Source: CALBPI01 sp942491885 (GTDB taxonomy: Bacteria > Pseudomonadota > Gammaproteobacteria > Steroidobacterales > Woeseiaceae). From it: a stretch of DNA of 64,000 bases. Both the position numbers and the translations under genes were made by a program. Under the pieces are notes generated by a model. It did not search any database and had not been told where the DNA came from. It saw nothing but the letters and a program-made list of their open reading frames with translations. The stretch is from contig CALOCQ010000002.1 in NCBI GenBank assembly GCA_942491885.1, positions 186,001 through 250,000 on the forward strand, in the 5' to 3' direction. Positions 51,063 to 60,132 of the stretch are shown here, one piece after another (the stretch's first letter is position 1; each line of letters opens with the position of its first letter).

Positions 51063-52640
51063 CTAGCCGCCAACCCTTCTTGAGCCCTGCCAGTACTTCT
51101 CGCGCAGCCTGAACTTCTGCAACTTACCCGTTGCCGTGCGCGGCAACGCATCGACCCACTCGATGGACGTCGGGCACTTGAAGTGCGCCATGTTGTCGCG
51201 GCAGTGTGCGATAAGCGCCTCCTCCGACGCGGTCTCGCCACTGCGCAGCACTACCAGCGCCTTAGGCGTTTCACCCCATTTATCATGTGGCACGCCGATG
51301 ACCGCGCATTCAAGCACGGCAGGATGCCGGTAGAGCACGTCCTCGATATCGGCTGAACTGATATTCTCGCCGCCCGAAATAATGACGTCCTTCTTGCGAT
51401 CGACAATGTGAATGTTGCTGTACTCGTCCCACACGGCAAGATCGCCGGTGTGGAAATAGCCGTCGCGGATGCATTGCGCGGTTTCTTCCGGCTGCTGCCA
51501 GTAACCCTCGAACACAACGTTCGAGCGCGCGCACACCTCACCGATCGTCTGGTTGTCTTTCGCCACCGGGTTGCCGTCGTCATCGCGCAGCACGATTTCG
51601 ACGCCAAGCGCCGGCACGCCCGCCCGCGCCCGACGGGAATAGTCGTCCCGGGCTGTAGCAAAGTCGACCTGTGACGAGGTCAGCAGCGGCGCAGTTTCTG
51701 TGAGGCCGTAGATTTGCAGGAAATGCCAGCCGAGCTCCTGTTCCAGTTTCTCGATAAAGGCGGCCGGCGGCGGCGCACCGGCGAGCACAAACCGTGGCGC
51801 CGTCTTGAACGAATGGCTTGCCCTGTCATCGTAGTCCAGAATCGCGCGCAGCACGGTCGGCGCCATACAGGCGAAGGTCACGTTCTCGGTCTCGATCAGG
51901 CTGCAGATGGTGCGCGCATCGATGGTGCGCAAGACCACATGCGTCGCGCCCATGCCCGTGAACGCATACACGCCACCCCAGCCATTGCAGTGGAACATCG
52001 GCAGCGTCCACAACTCGATATCCTCGTGCGACACCAGCCAGGTGGCGATGAGGTTGTACGCGTTAATGTAGACGTTGCGGTGGGTCAGCATGACACCCTT
52101 CGGACGCGACGTGGTTCCGGACGTGTAGTTGATGGAGACCAGGTCGTTCTCGTCGCGTTGCGGACTCTGCGGCCGCGCGGACGAGGCCTCCTCAACCAGA
52201 GTGTTCCAGTCACGCCAGCCCGGGTAGTCCCCCGGCTCGTACGCCGCGACGATCCAGTGTTCAACGCTCGTCAGCCTGTCGCGAATGGCATCGATCTGGG
52301 GCACGTACTCAAAGTCGACGAGTACTGCCTTCACGCCCGCGTGATTAATAATGAACTCGTGCTCGTCGGCGATCAGGCGGTAATTCAGCGGCACCAGAAT
52401 CAGGCCCAGTTGCGCCGTCGCGTAAAAACTCTCGAGGAAGAAGTGCGAGTTAGGGCTGAGGATACAAACGCGGTCGCCGGGCTCGAGACCCAGACCGAGC
52501 AGTACGTTGGACAGCCGGTTGACCCGCTCCTCGTAGTCCGCGTAGGTGAAGCGCAACTCACCGTCGATGATCGCGGTCTTATCCGGGTACAACGCGGCGG
52601 CGCGCCGTAAAAAATCGTCAACGAGAAGTGGTACCTGCAT
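51063..52640 (-). CDS. Long-chain-type acyl-CoA ligase (AMP-forming)
   Basis: 525 residues from ATG 52640 (TTG 52643 is directly before it). Adenylate-forming enzyme: INYTSGTTSRPKGVMLTH, QIYGLTETAP, FHTGDLAVWD, IVDRKKDVIISGGENI and terminal Lys in RTATGKLQKF. It is closer to FadD3/CaiC-like fatty- or aryl-acid ligases than to the synthetase at 46 kb and is on the opposite strand, so it is a separate unit with no copy of the TetR operator. Its ATG overlaps the stop of a 58-residue ORF (TGATG), implying translational coupling. Confidence 0.92.
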   Translation of the reverse strand: MQVPLLVDDFLRRAAALYPDKTAIIDGELRFTYADYEERVNRLSNVLLGLGLEPGDRVCILSPNSHFFLESFYATAQLGLILVPLNYRLIADEHEFIINHAGVKAVLVDFEYVPQIDAIRDRLTSVEHWIVAAYEPGDYPGWRDWNTLVEEASSARPQSPQRDENDLVSINYTSGTTSRPKGVMLTHRNVYINAYNLIATWLVSHEDIELWTLPMFHCNGWGGVYAFTGMGATHVVLRTIDARTICSLIETENVTFACMAPTVLRAILDYDDRASHSFKTAPRFVLAGAPPPAAFIEKLEQELGWHFLQIYGLTETAPLLTSSQVDFATARDDYSRRARAGVPALGVEIVLRDDDGNPVAKDNQTIGEVCARSNVVFEGYWQQPEETAQCIRDGYFHTGDLAVWDEYSNIHIVDRKKDVIISGGENISSADIEDVLYRHPAVLECAVIGVPHDKWGETPKALVVLRSGETASEEALIAHCRDNMAHFKCPTSIEWVDALPRTATGKLQKFRLREKYWQGSRRVGG

Positions 52641-52816
52641 CAATTATCCAATGTCGTCGATGGTATCTCACAACCGGCCAGACCATAGGGCAGGCCCAGG
52701 CAGGGGTTGTCCATCGCCATAACCACAACGTTGGGCTTCTCCTGCTCCCGCGCGACTGCGGGCAACCGGGATAACGGCGCCAGCGTCTTGCGCAAGGTGT
52801 TCACCCTGGTTGTCAT
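52640..52816 (-). CDS. 58-residue ORF coupled to the acyl-CoA ligase, unknown function
   Basis: Starts at ATG 52816 with GGAG five bases upstream and ends TGA at 52640, sharing one base with the ligase ATG. The N-terminal half is basic (MTTRVNTLRKTLAPLSRLP), then EQEKPNVVVMAMDNP, and a short Cys-Gly-rich end, NPCLGLPYGLAGCEIPS. Good ribosome site and coupling favour it being translated. Function unknown; it could be a leader controlling the ligase, a degraded gene end, or a small peptide with a Cys-bracketed core. Confidence 0.5.
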   Translation of the reverse strand: MTTRVNTLRKTLAPLSRLPAVAREQEKPNVVVMAMDNPCLGLPYGLAGCEIPSTTLDN

Positions 52817-52932
52817 TGCGGCTCCGGAAGAACCCTGAAACCAAACATACCCTTACTCAACCGACATGCCAACTGTCACTGACAACGCGATCGCGGACCA
52901 CTGCCAGCTAATGCAAGGCCCGCTCGCCCGGG

Positions 52933-53706
52933 TCAGAACCGATAACGTAAATCCAGCATCGCATAGTGCACCCACGCAAAGCTGTAAACGTCGTCGGTAT
53001 CCACGCCGCCCTCGAGCGTGCGGTAGCCACCGCCAATCTGCCAGTTGTCGTCAATCTCGTAGTTTAATTTCACGGCGGCATCGAACAGTCGCCCCGGACC
53101 ACCCGCAAGACCGTCGAAATCAAGACTCAGCATCCAGCGCTCGGCGATCTGGCGTTCACCGGAAAGATGCAGTGTCGGCACGAAGCCGACGTTGTCGTCG
53201 TTCGCCTGCAGCGAGCCCTGCGCTAACTCAACATTGGCGTCACGAATCACCGCCGTGAAACCAATTCGCCATTGCCACGCGCCCTGATCGGCAAACGTGT
53301 AGTGATAGGTAAACTTGTAGGCGTTGAATTTGTATGTGCCATCGGTCGTTCCCGCGGCAAACGTCGCGTTGGCGAAGTCGGTGTCCTGCTCAAGCTCACC
53401 AGTCCCCGACAGTTCGAGCGGAGCGATAACCAGCCGCAGGCCATGCCTGTCATTTATCTGCCAGTGCGCTTCGAGGCGCGCGAAAAACTCGGGGCCCGAC
53501 CCGGTCAGGTCGGTCATATCGAATCGGGTTCCGGTATCTCCGGGAATACGCACGTCGTTTCTCGAAAAACCGACGGCTCCTGTCTCGATAGCGATCGCCC
53601 ATTTGCTATCGTCAGCATCGGATTGAGCCCAGCTCGCGCATGGAAGAAGCAACGCTGCCAGTACAAACCGACACGACAGGGCTACACGTTGAGTTGTTCG
53701 TAGCAT
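52933..53706 (-). CDS. Outer-membrane beta-barrel protein, unknown role
   Basis: 257 residues with a signal peptide ending ASWAQ. The mature part alternates polar and hydrophobic residues in amphipathic strands (WAIAIETGAVGFSRN, FFARLEAHWQI, HGLRLVIAPLELSG, TYHYTFADQGAWQWRIGF) and ends LDLRYRF with a terminal Phe, the signal for BAM insertion. It resembles small, non-specific outer-membrane proteins of 10-12 strands. It is on the strand opposite to the dienelactone hydrolase gene, across a 287-base gap. Confidence 0.82.
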   Translation of the reverse strand: MLRTTQRVALSCRFVLAALLLPCASWAQSDADDSKWAIAIETGAVGFSRNDVRIPGDTGTRFDMTDLTGSGPEFFARLEAHWQINDRHGLRLVIAPLELSGTGELEQDTDFANATFAAGTTDGTYKFNAYKFTYHYTFADQGAWQWRIGFTAVIRDANVELAQGSLQANDDNVGFVPTLHLSGERQIAERWMLSLDFDGLAGGPGRLFDAAVKLNYEIDDNWQIGGGYRTLEGGVDTDDVYSFAWVHYAMLDLRYRF

Positions 53707-53993
53707 TGCTCTTAAAGACTCCGCTATCGGTGGTTAGGGCGCTGGACGGCAAACGTCCTGTGTCATCGCTTTAGCGCGCGCTCCGCGCCGATCATGTGTT
53801 CAACAATCTGTACAAGTCCTGATTGCAATGCGGCGCGCTTGCAGTGTAATACTTTGTGATCTGACAAGACCAGCTGACGACCGCTGCGGCGCGTGCCTGC
53901 ACCCGCCACCTTATGCGGGTCACAGCGCTAACTGCTGCAATAGTCTATGCACTGTTCGCACACTGACGAGACACTATCCGGGGAGAAGCAAGC

Positions 53994-54713
53994 ATGACAA
54001 TTCACTCACGCACGATTGACTACGAACACGATGGTGTCGCACTGGAGGCGGAGATCGCCTGGGACGATACGCACGACGAGCCCAGGCCCGGCGTGCTTGT
54101 CTGTCACAACTGGGCCGGGCGAGGGCCGAATGATGGGCGTAATGCATGGCGGCTCGCGGAACTCGGCTATGTGGGCTTCGCGCTCGATTTGTACGGCAAG
54201 GGCGTATTGGGCAAGACGCGAGAGGAGAACGCCGCGAACATGCAACCGTTGCTCAACAATCGCGAGATGCTGCAGGCCCGCCTGCTACGTGCGCACGAAG
54301 TAATGTGCGCCGAGGATGTGACCGATGCGGACCGAACCGCGGTGATCGGCTTTTGTTTCGGCGGACTGTGCGCACTCGACATGGCGCGTTCGAACGCACC
54401 GATCAAGGCCGCCGTCAGTTTTCATGGCCTGTTTGTGCCGGCGGATAACATCCCGTCACCGAAGATCAATGCCGGCGTTCTGCTGTTGCACGGCTGGGAT
54501 GACCCGATGGCGACACCCGATGACGTTCTGGCGGTCACGCGCGAGCTGTCCGGCGCCGGTGCCGACTGGCAATTGCATGCTTATGGCGGCACACAACATG
54601 CGTTTACGACGCCGGGGGCCAACGATCCCGCGCATGGTACCGTTTTCAATGAGAAAGCCGATCGGCGCTCGTGGCAGGCGATGTCTAACTTTCTGGCCGA
54701 GGTGCTTGCCTGA
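53994..54713 (+). CDS. Dienelactone hydrolase family protein
   Basis: 239 residues, cytosolic. The family triad is present: Cys in GFCFGG, Asp in GWDDP, His in QHAFTTPG. Dienelactone hydrolases open a lactone in chlorocatechol breakdown, but the family also includes general esterases. GGGAGAA stands ahead of the ATG. It is 49 bases upstream of the 2Fe-2S subunit gene on the same strand, so the hydrolase and hydroxylase may be one unit. Confidence 0.92.
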   Translation: MTIHSRTIDYEHDGVALEAEIAWDDTHDEPRPGVLVCHNWAGRGPNDGRNAWRLAELGYVGFALDLYGKGVLGKTREENAANMQPLLNNREMLQARLLRAHEVMCAEDVTDADRTAVIGFCFGGLCALDMARSNAPIKAAVSFHGLFVPADNIPSPKINAGVLLLHGWDDPMATPDDVLAVTRELSGAGADWQLHAYGGTQHAFTTPGANDPAHGTVFNEKADRRSWQAMSNFLAEVLA

Positions 54714-54762
54714 CTGAGTGGTACACTTTGAGACACGGCTGTAATCGACAGGGGGAAGAGCG

Positions 54763-55212
54763 ATGATTGAATTCACATTAAACGGCGAACCGGTAACGAC
54801 GGATGCGGACAACGACACACCGTTGCTGTGGGTCATCCGCGACGAACTGGGCATGAAGGGCACCAAGTTCGGCTGTGGCATCGGCCAGTGCGGCGCATGC
54901 ACCGTGCATCTGAATGGCGCCGCCACGCGCAGCTGCAGCATTGAAATTGATGCGGTCGCCGGCCTCGAGGTCACCACGATCGAATCACTGAACGGCGAAC
55001 ATGCGCTGCAGAAGGCATGGATCGAACAGCAGGTGCCGCAATGCGGCTACTGCCAGTCCGGGCAGATCATGCAGGCGGCTGCATTGCTCGACGAAAACCC
55101 CAACCCGAGCGATGCTGACATCGACACAGCGATGAGCGGCAATTTGTGCCGCTGTATGGCCTACACGCGGATTCGCAGTGCGATCAAGTCCGCCGCCAAC
55201 AAGGAGGCCTGA
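54763..55212 (+). CDS. 2Fe-2S subunit of a molybdenum hydroxylase (IorA type)
   Basis: 149 residues with two Fe-S clusters. The N-terminal plant-type ferredoxin motif is CGIGQCGAC with a later Cys in TRSC; the helical domain has CGYCQSGQIMQA and GNLCRCMAYTRI. It transfers electrons from the molybdenum site of the partner subunit. This small-subunit plus large-subunit pair without an FAD subunit fits isoquinoline 1-oxidoreductase or periplasmic aldehyde oxidoreductase types, which pass electrons to a cytochrome or other acceptor. The next gene starts two bases after its stop. Confidence 0.94.
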   Translation: MIEFTLNGEPVTTDADNDTPLLWVIRDELGMKGTKFGCGIGQCGACTVHLNGAATRSCSIEIDAVAGLEVTTIESLNGEHALQKAWIEQQVPQCGYCQSGQIMQAAALLDENPNPSDADIDTAMSGNLCRCMAYTRIRSAIKSAANKEA

Positions 55213-55214
55213 GC

Positions 55215-57500
55215 ATGCGTAAATACATCAAGGACACACAGGGCGGCGTAACTCGGCGCAATTTTCTAGCGGGCTCGATCGGCACATCGCTGGTGATGGG
55301 CTTCGGTGCGCTGGCGCCGGCCGGTTGCGCGCGCAAGGAAATCGAAAAAGAGATCGCCGCGCGAACATTCTCACCCAACGTCTGGTTCGAGATGGATCAG
55401 GACGGCAAAACGCTGATCAATATTGCCAAGGCCGAGATGGGCCAGCATGTCGGCACCGCGCTGGCGCGGGTTGTCGCCGATGAGCTCGGCGTCGCCTGGG
55501 ACGACGTCTCGATGAAACACGTCGACAGCGATCCGAAATGGGGCTACATGGTCACCGGCGGATCCTGGTCGGTGTTCACATCGTTCAAGCAGCTGTCGCA
55601 GGCCGGCGCCGCCGGGCGCACCGTTTTAATCGAGGCCGGCGCCAGCATGCTCGGCGCCGATCCCGCCGACTGCAGCGCGAGCGCGAGCCGCGTGAGCCAC
55701 GGCGACAAGTCTGTGAGCTACGCAGAAATTGTCCAGAAGGGCGACATCGACCGGGTCATGAGCGACGAGGAAGTCGCTGCATTACCGTTGCTGCCCGCGG
55801 ACCAGCGCAAGCTGATCGGTAAGTCCGCCAAGGCGCTGGATATCCCTGCCAAGTCGACCGGCACCGCCGTCTACGGCATTGATGTCGAGCGTCCCGGCAT
55901 GGTTTATGCGCGGCCGATTATTCCACCGACCCGCTATGGCTCAAGCGTCGACACCGTCGATGACAGTGCCGCGAAATCCATTCGCGGCTACTCAGGCTAT
56001 CACGTCATCGAGGACCCGAGCGGCACACTGCAGGGTTGGGTCGCGGCGATCGCCGATAGTTTCTGGGGCGCGAAAAAAGCGGCGGAAGCGATCAATGTCA
56101 CGTGGTCAGCCGGACCAACAGCCAACGTGTCCGAGGAGGATATCCTGGCCGAAGGTCGCAGGCTTGCGGCCGATAAGGACAGCGGTGCGATGCTGGTCGA
56201 TGACGGCGACGTTGCCGCCGCGCGTGCATCGGCGGCAAGCACGCTGGATGCCACCTACACCAATGACGCCGCGCTGCATCTGACGCTCGAGCCGCAAAAC
56301 GCCGTTGCCGAGGTCGACGCGGACGGCCATTGGCACATCTACACCGGTAACCAGTGGCAGTCGCTGATCCTGCCGGTGATGGCTGCGGCACTCGAGGTAG
56401 CGGAAACCGACATCACATTGCACCAGCATTACCTCGGCGGCGGTTTCGGCCGCCGTTTGTTCGGTGACTATGCGATACCGGCGGCGTTGACAGCGAAGGC
56501 TATCGGCAAGCCGGTGAAGATGGTCTTCACCCGCGAAGACGACAGCCGCTTCGATTGCGTGCGCTCGCCGGCGGTACAACAGATGAACGCCTCGTTCGAT
56601 GCCGACGGCAATCTGACCGGCATCGAACACGCCGCGGCGGCCGGATGGCCGACCAAGAGCATGGCGCCGGGCTTTCTGATCGACGGCATCAACGGCGGCA
56701 AGATCGATATGTTCTCGATCAGCGGCGCCGACCACTGGTACACGCTGCCAGCGCATCGCGTACGGGCGATCAACAACGGCCTCGCGCAAGACACCTTCCT
56801 GCCCGGCTGGCTGCGTGCGGTCGGCCCGGGATGGATCGGTTTTGCGGTGGAATCGTTCATGGACGAAATTGCCGAGAAGCAGGGTCTCGATCCGATCGAT
56901 ATGCGTCTCAGCATGCTCGACGCCAGCGGCAAGAACGCCGGCAAGGCACCGGAAGCCGTGGGTGGCGCGACGCGACTCGCTGCGGTTCTCAAAGACGTGC
57001 GTGCACGCTCCGACTGGGGCCGTGAAACCGCCGATGGCGAGGGCCAGGGGGTTGCCGTCTGTCACGGTCAGGAACGCACGATGCCGACCTGGGTCGCCTG
57101 TGTCGCCGACGTCACCGTCGATCGCGATAGCGGCCAGGTCACCGTCAACAAGCTGACCTACGGCATCGATTGCGGCACGACCGTGCATCCGGACGGGGCG
57201 CTGGCGCAAGCCGAAGGCGCGGCATTGTGGGGCGTTAGCCTGGCGCTGCACGAAGGCACAAAATTTGTCGACGGGCAGGTCGGCGACGTCAATCTCGACA
57301 CCTACACGCCGCTCAGAATGTCAGACGTGCCGGCACTGGATATCGCATTCGCAAACAACAGCGAATTCCCGGTCGGGATGGGCGAACCGCCGTTGATCGT
57401 CGTCGCACCTGCGATCGCGAACGCGATTCGGGCGGCGGTTGGAGCGCGTGTGCGCCACCTGCCGATACGTCCCGAGGATGTGAAGGCCGCGATGGGCTGA
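55215..57500 (+). CDS. Molybdopterin-binding subunit of a hydroxylase (IorB type), Tat-exported
   Basis: 761 residues from ATG 55215, with AAGGAGG just before it. The N terminus TRRNFLAGS is a twin-arginine signal followed by a hydrophobic stretch, so the folded enzyme should act in the periplasm. Domains: Ald_Xan_dh_C2-type blocks KAEMGQHVGTALARVVADE, GGSWSVF, LEPQNAVAEVD, LGGGFGRRLFGDY (Mo-cofactor binding) and a C-terminal GMGEPPLIVVAPAIANAI with the conserved Glu of the active site. It hydroxylates N-heterocycles or oxidises aldehydes; substrate unknown. Functional pair with the preceding gene. Confidence 0.93.
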   Translation: MRKYIKDTQGGVTRRNFLAGSIGTSLVMGFGALAPAGCARKEIEKEIAARTFSPNVWFEMDQDGKTLINIAKAEMGQHVGTALARVVADELGVAWDDVSMKHVDSDPKWGYMVTGGSWSVFTSFKQLSQAGAAGRTVLIEAGASMLGADPADCSASASRVSHGDKSVSYAEIVQKGDIDRVMSDEEVAALPLLPADQRKLIGKSAKALDIPAKSTGTAVYGIDVERPGMVYARPIIPPTRYGSSVDTVDDSAAKSIRGYSGYHVIEDPSGTLQGWVAAIADSFWGAKKAAEAINVTWSAGPTANVSEEDILAEGRRLAADKDSGAMLVDDGDVAAARASAASTLDATYTNDAALHLTLEPQNAVAEVDADGHWHIYTGNQWQSLILPVMAAALEVAETDITLHQHYLGGGFGRRLFGDYAIPAALTAKAIGKPVKMVFTREDDSRFDCVRSPAVQQMNASFDADGNLTGIEHAAAAGWPTKSMAPGFLIDGINGGKIDMFSISGADHWYTLPAHRVRAINNGLAQDTFLPGWLRAVGPGWIGFAVESFMDEIAEKQGLDPIDMRLSMLDASGKNAGKAPEAVGGATRLAAVLKDVRARSDWGRETADGEGQGVAVCHGQERTMPTWVACVADVTVDRDSGQVTVNKLTYGIDCGTTVHPDGALAQAEGAALWGVSLALHEGTKFVDGQVGDVNLDTYTPLRMSDVPALDIAFANNSEFPVGMGEPPLIVVAPAIANAIRAAVGARVRHLPIRPEDVKAAMG

Positions 57501-57524
57501 GAGGCGATGGTCTGAAACGATAGG

Positions 57525-57542
57525 CGCCGGCTCAGGCCGGCG
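57525..57542. other. GC hairpin between convergent genes
   Basis: CGCCGGC (57525-57531) pairs with GCCGGCG (57536-57542) around a TCAG loop, between the convergent hydroxylase and glycine-rich-protein genes. No T tract follows; a terminator role is possible but weak. Confidence 0.4.
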
Positions 57543-57605
57543 GCAATCTGTCCGGGTAGACTCTGATCGCCACGCAAGCCTGCGATGACGTGATCAGGGC
57601 TTGGC

Positions 57606-59930
57606 CTAGTTGACCAGGACCCGGAAGCGCAGCGTGACGCTCGCGCCGGGCGCCAACGACCCGTTGGGCGTGATGCGCAGTGCATCGACGTCCGGATCCG
57701 CGCCGGCAGACGGCCCGTAGCCATAGCTCGCGCCCTCATCATCGGAGTAGACGAGTCCCGCGGCATTCAGCGACAAGCCGCCACCGCCGCCGTTAATCAA
57801 CACCACCGGCAGTCCTGCGCCAAGATCAACATTCAGGAACGTCGTCGTGTCGGGCAATACATCGGTCACGCGCAGACCCGCGTTGTCGATCGGCACAGCG
57901 CTCGGGTTGCTGACCAGTATCGTGTACTCGGCGATCGCGCCCGGAATCGCGAACGGGTCACCCGCACCGCCAACCGGATCGGAAATCACCGCGACCGTTT
58001 TCGTCACCACGAGAGGCTCGATGACGGTGACGGTTGCCTGCGCGGGAACAAGGTTGCGCACCGGGCGTGATGCGATCGTCGCATCCGCGTCCCCGATGGC
58101 GATGGTATTGGTGAAACTGCCCGGCGTCGTCGCGATCACATCGACCTCGAGCGTGCAGCTGGCGCCGGCCGTCAGAGACGCACCGCTCAACGCGAGCGTA
58201 TTACCGCCCGGTGTCGCCACCAGCGAGCCGCCGCAACCGTTATTCGGATTCGGTGACGGCGCGTTTTCGAGATCGCCCGGGTAGTTATCCGTCAGCGACA
58301 GCGCATTCAGCGGCAACGTCGGATTCGGGTTGCGCAGCGTCAGGGTCAGCCTTGTCGGCGAATTCACGCCCAGTGACACGGGCGCGAAACTCTTGCCCAC
58401 ACGCACCGAGCATTCGCCGCCCGACGACAGGCCGGGAATCTGCAGACCCGAGATTGTTGTTGAGATGCCGCTGCTGCCCGACGTCGCGCCGTAGTTGGAT
58501 GTAAACGGCGCCGGATTACCTTCGGTCGTGCCGGCGATGCCGCCGGCTACAACAACCGAGGTACCAAACATTGGCGCATTAAGCGCAACAAAACCACCAC
58601 CGCCGCCGCCGCCCGGGCCGTGCGGTGTGCTGTTGCCGTTCGAGCCGCCGCGACCGCCGCGGGCCGACGCGCTCAGCAGTGCGCCGTCATTGGTGTCGGC
58701 GACGAGCAGGATCGCGCCGCCACCGCCGCCACCGCCGCTGCCGTCATTATCAACGGTCTGATTCGCGTCGCTGCCGTCTGCGCGCAGTGTGCCGGATCCG
58801 GTTATCGTGCCGGCGCGCACGATGATGATCCCGCCGCCGGTGGCGCCGCTGGACGCCACACCGCCGCCCGGTGTGCCGGTTGCATTGTTGGTCGTGCCGG
58901 CGCCGCCGCCACCGCCCATCACTAATAGGTCGGCCGCCTGCTCAACGACACCGCTGCCGCCGAAGCCACCGCTCTGCGGGCACACGGACGGCCCGCCCGG
59001 GCACCATGCATGACCGCCGCGACCGCCGCTGGCGAAACCGCCACCGCCACCGCCGCCGGTATTCTGATCGTTGGCGCTGGGCCGCCCATCCGTGCCGCCG
59101 CCACCGGCATTACCCGGCGCACCGCGCGCGAAACTGCCGCTCGGGATGCCTTCGCTGCCGGTATTGATGACACCGGTGCCGGCAAACACAAAACGCGGCG
59201 TACCCGCGACGCCCTCGCCCTTGCTGCCGTTTGCCAGGTTGGATGAGTTTGTCCGGTAGTCGTCGTTGTCGCCCGAACCGCTGGTAGAGGCGCGCCCGCC
59301 ACCGCCACGAAAGCCACGACCGGAAACGTCAATAGCACCACCGGCGAACGTCAGTGTTCCACCCACATCAATGGCAACGACACCACCGCTCTCGCCGTCC
59401 CATGGCGTCGCGGTCAACGTGCCGCTGATCGTGAGATCGACGTATTGCGGCACTCGTACCACCTGAAAGCTACGCTGACCACGACCGCCGCTCGCGTTGC
59501 GCCGGTCGTAGTCGTTGATCAGGCCGGACGCGATTGTGAGCGTGCCGCCACCGGCGCCGATAGTGTTCGTAGCACGGACAAATTCGTATACACCCGTTTC
59601 TTCGAGATCGGTATAACCCGTGGCAGGATCGCCGTTCTGGCCGTCGCCGTAATCGTCGTCGTTGGAGCGATCGATGCGCGCGGCCTGCATCTGGATAACG
59701 AGCAGCAGGTCATTCGGCTGGATGGATTGCAGTGCGCCGCGCGAGCTGCCCAGCTCGATCTGCGTATCTCCCGGGCGCGCACGATCGGTCGCCGCCCAAT
59801 AGGTGTTGACCACGCCGCTGAACGCACCCGAGCCGTCATTGCCGGGGGCCGCGCATTGGTTAGCAAGTGCCGGGCGACAGAATGCCGCCAGCAGGATCAT
59901 GCAACCAAGAAATTTGAATCGCCCGTTCAT
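57606..59930 (-). CDS. Secreted glycine-rich protein with DUF11-type C-terminal domains
   Basis: 774 residues from ATG 59930, with a signal peptide ending RPALA. The first 500 residues are rich in Gly, Asn, Ser and Asp (runs such as GGGGGGGFASGGRGG and NTGGGGGGG) and look like a repetitive beta structure such as a parallel beta-helix. From about 510 on there are two immunoglobulin-like domains of the DUF11/conserved-repeat type (VGKSFAPVSLGVNSPTRLTLTLRNPNP; VVTKTVAVISDPV, AEYTILVSNPS). This architecture is common in large secreted or surface proteins. No sorting motif is visible at the C terminus (LRFRVLVN). Function unknown. Confidence 0.82.
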   Translation of the reverse strand: MNGRFKFLGCMILLAAFCRPALANQCAAPGNDGSGAFSGVVNTYWAATDRARPGDTQIELGSSRGALQSIQPNDLLLVIQMQAARIDRSNDDDYGDGQNGDPATGYTDLEETGVYEFVRATNTIGAGGGTLTIASGLINDYDRRNASGGRGQRSFQVVRVPQYVDLTISGTLTATPWDGESGGVVAIDVGGTLTFAGGAIDVSGRGFRGGGGRASTSGSGDNDDYRTNSSNLANGSKGEGVAGTPRFVFAGTGVINTGSEGIPSGSFARGAPGNAGGGGTDGRPSANDQNTGGGGGGGFASGGRGGHAWCPGGPSVCPQSGGFGGSGVVEQAADLLVMGGGGGAGTTNNATGTPGGGVASSGATGGGIIIVRAGTITGSGTLRADGSDANQTVDNDGSGGGGGGGAILLVADTNDGALLSASARGGRGGSNGNSTPHGPGGGGGGGFVALNAPMFGTSVVVAGGIAGTTEGNPAPFTSNYGATSGSSGISTTISGLQIPGLSSGGECSVRVGKSFAPVSLGVNSPTRLTLTLRNPNPTLPLNALSLTDNYPGDLENAPSPNPNNGCGGSLVATPGGNTLALSGASLTAGASCTLEVDVIATTPGSFTNTIAIGDADATIASRPVRNLVPAQATVTVIEPLVVTKTVAVISDPVGGAGDPFAIPGAIAEYTILVSNPSAVPIDNAGLRVTDVLPDTTTFLNVDLGAGLPVVLINGGGGGLSLNAAGLVYSDDEGASYGYGPSAGADPDVDALRITPNGSLAPGASVTLRFRVLVN

Positions 59931-60132
59931 TCGGCGCCGTGTACTCCACAACAAAGCAACAGGCCGACATCCATGCAGCCACACAATCTGTCACGCAGAT
60001 TATGTCGGATAATAGCAATGCTGCTGATTTTGCACTGTTAATTGAGTCACAAACAGCCGCGCAAGACCGAAGACGCGCGTGCGCCCCCGGCCTTGCGGCT
60101 CTCTATATTGCAGCCATTTGTCGTGCGGCGGC

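Noticed and set aside
53828..54019. 63-residue Cys-rich plus-strand ORF before the dienelactone hydrolase
   Set aside because: No ribosome site, overlaps the hydrolase start in another frame, and composition is that of a random GC-rich frame.
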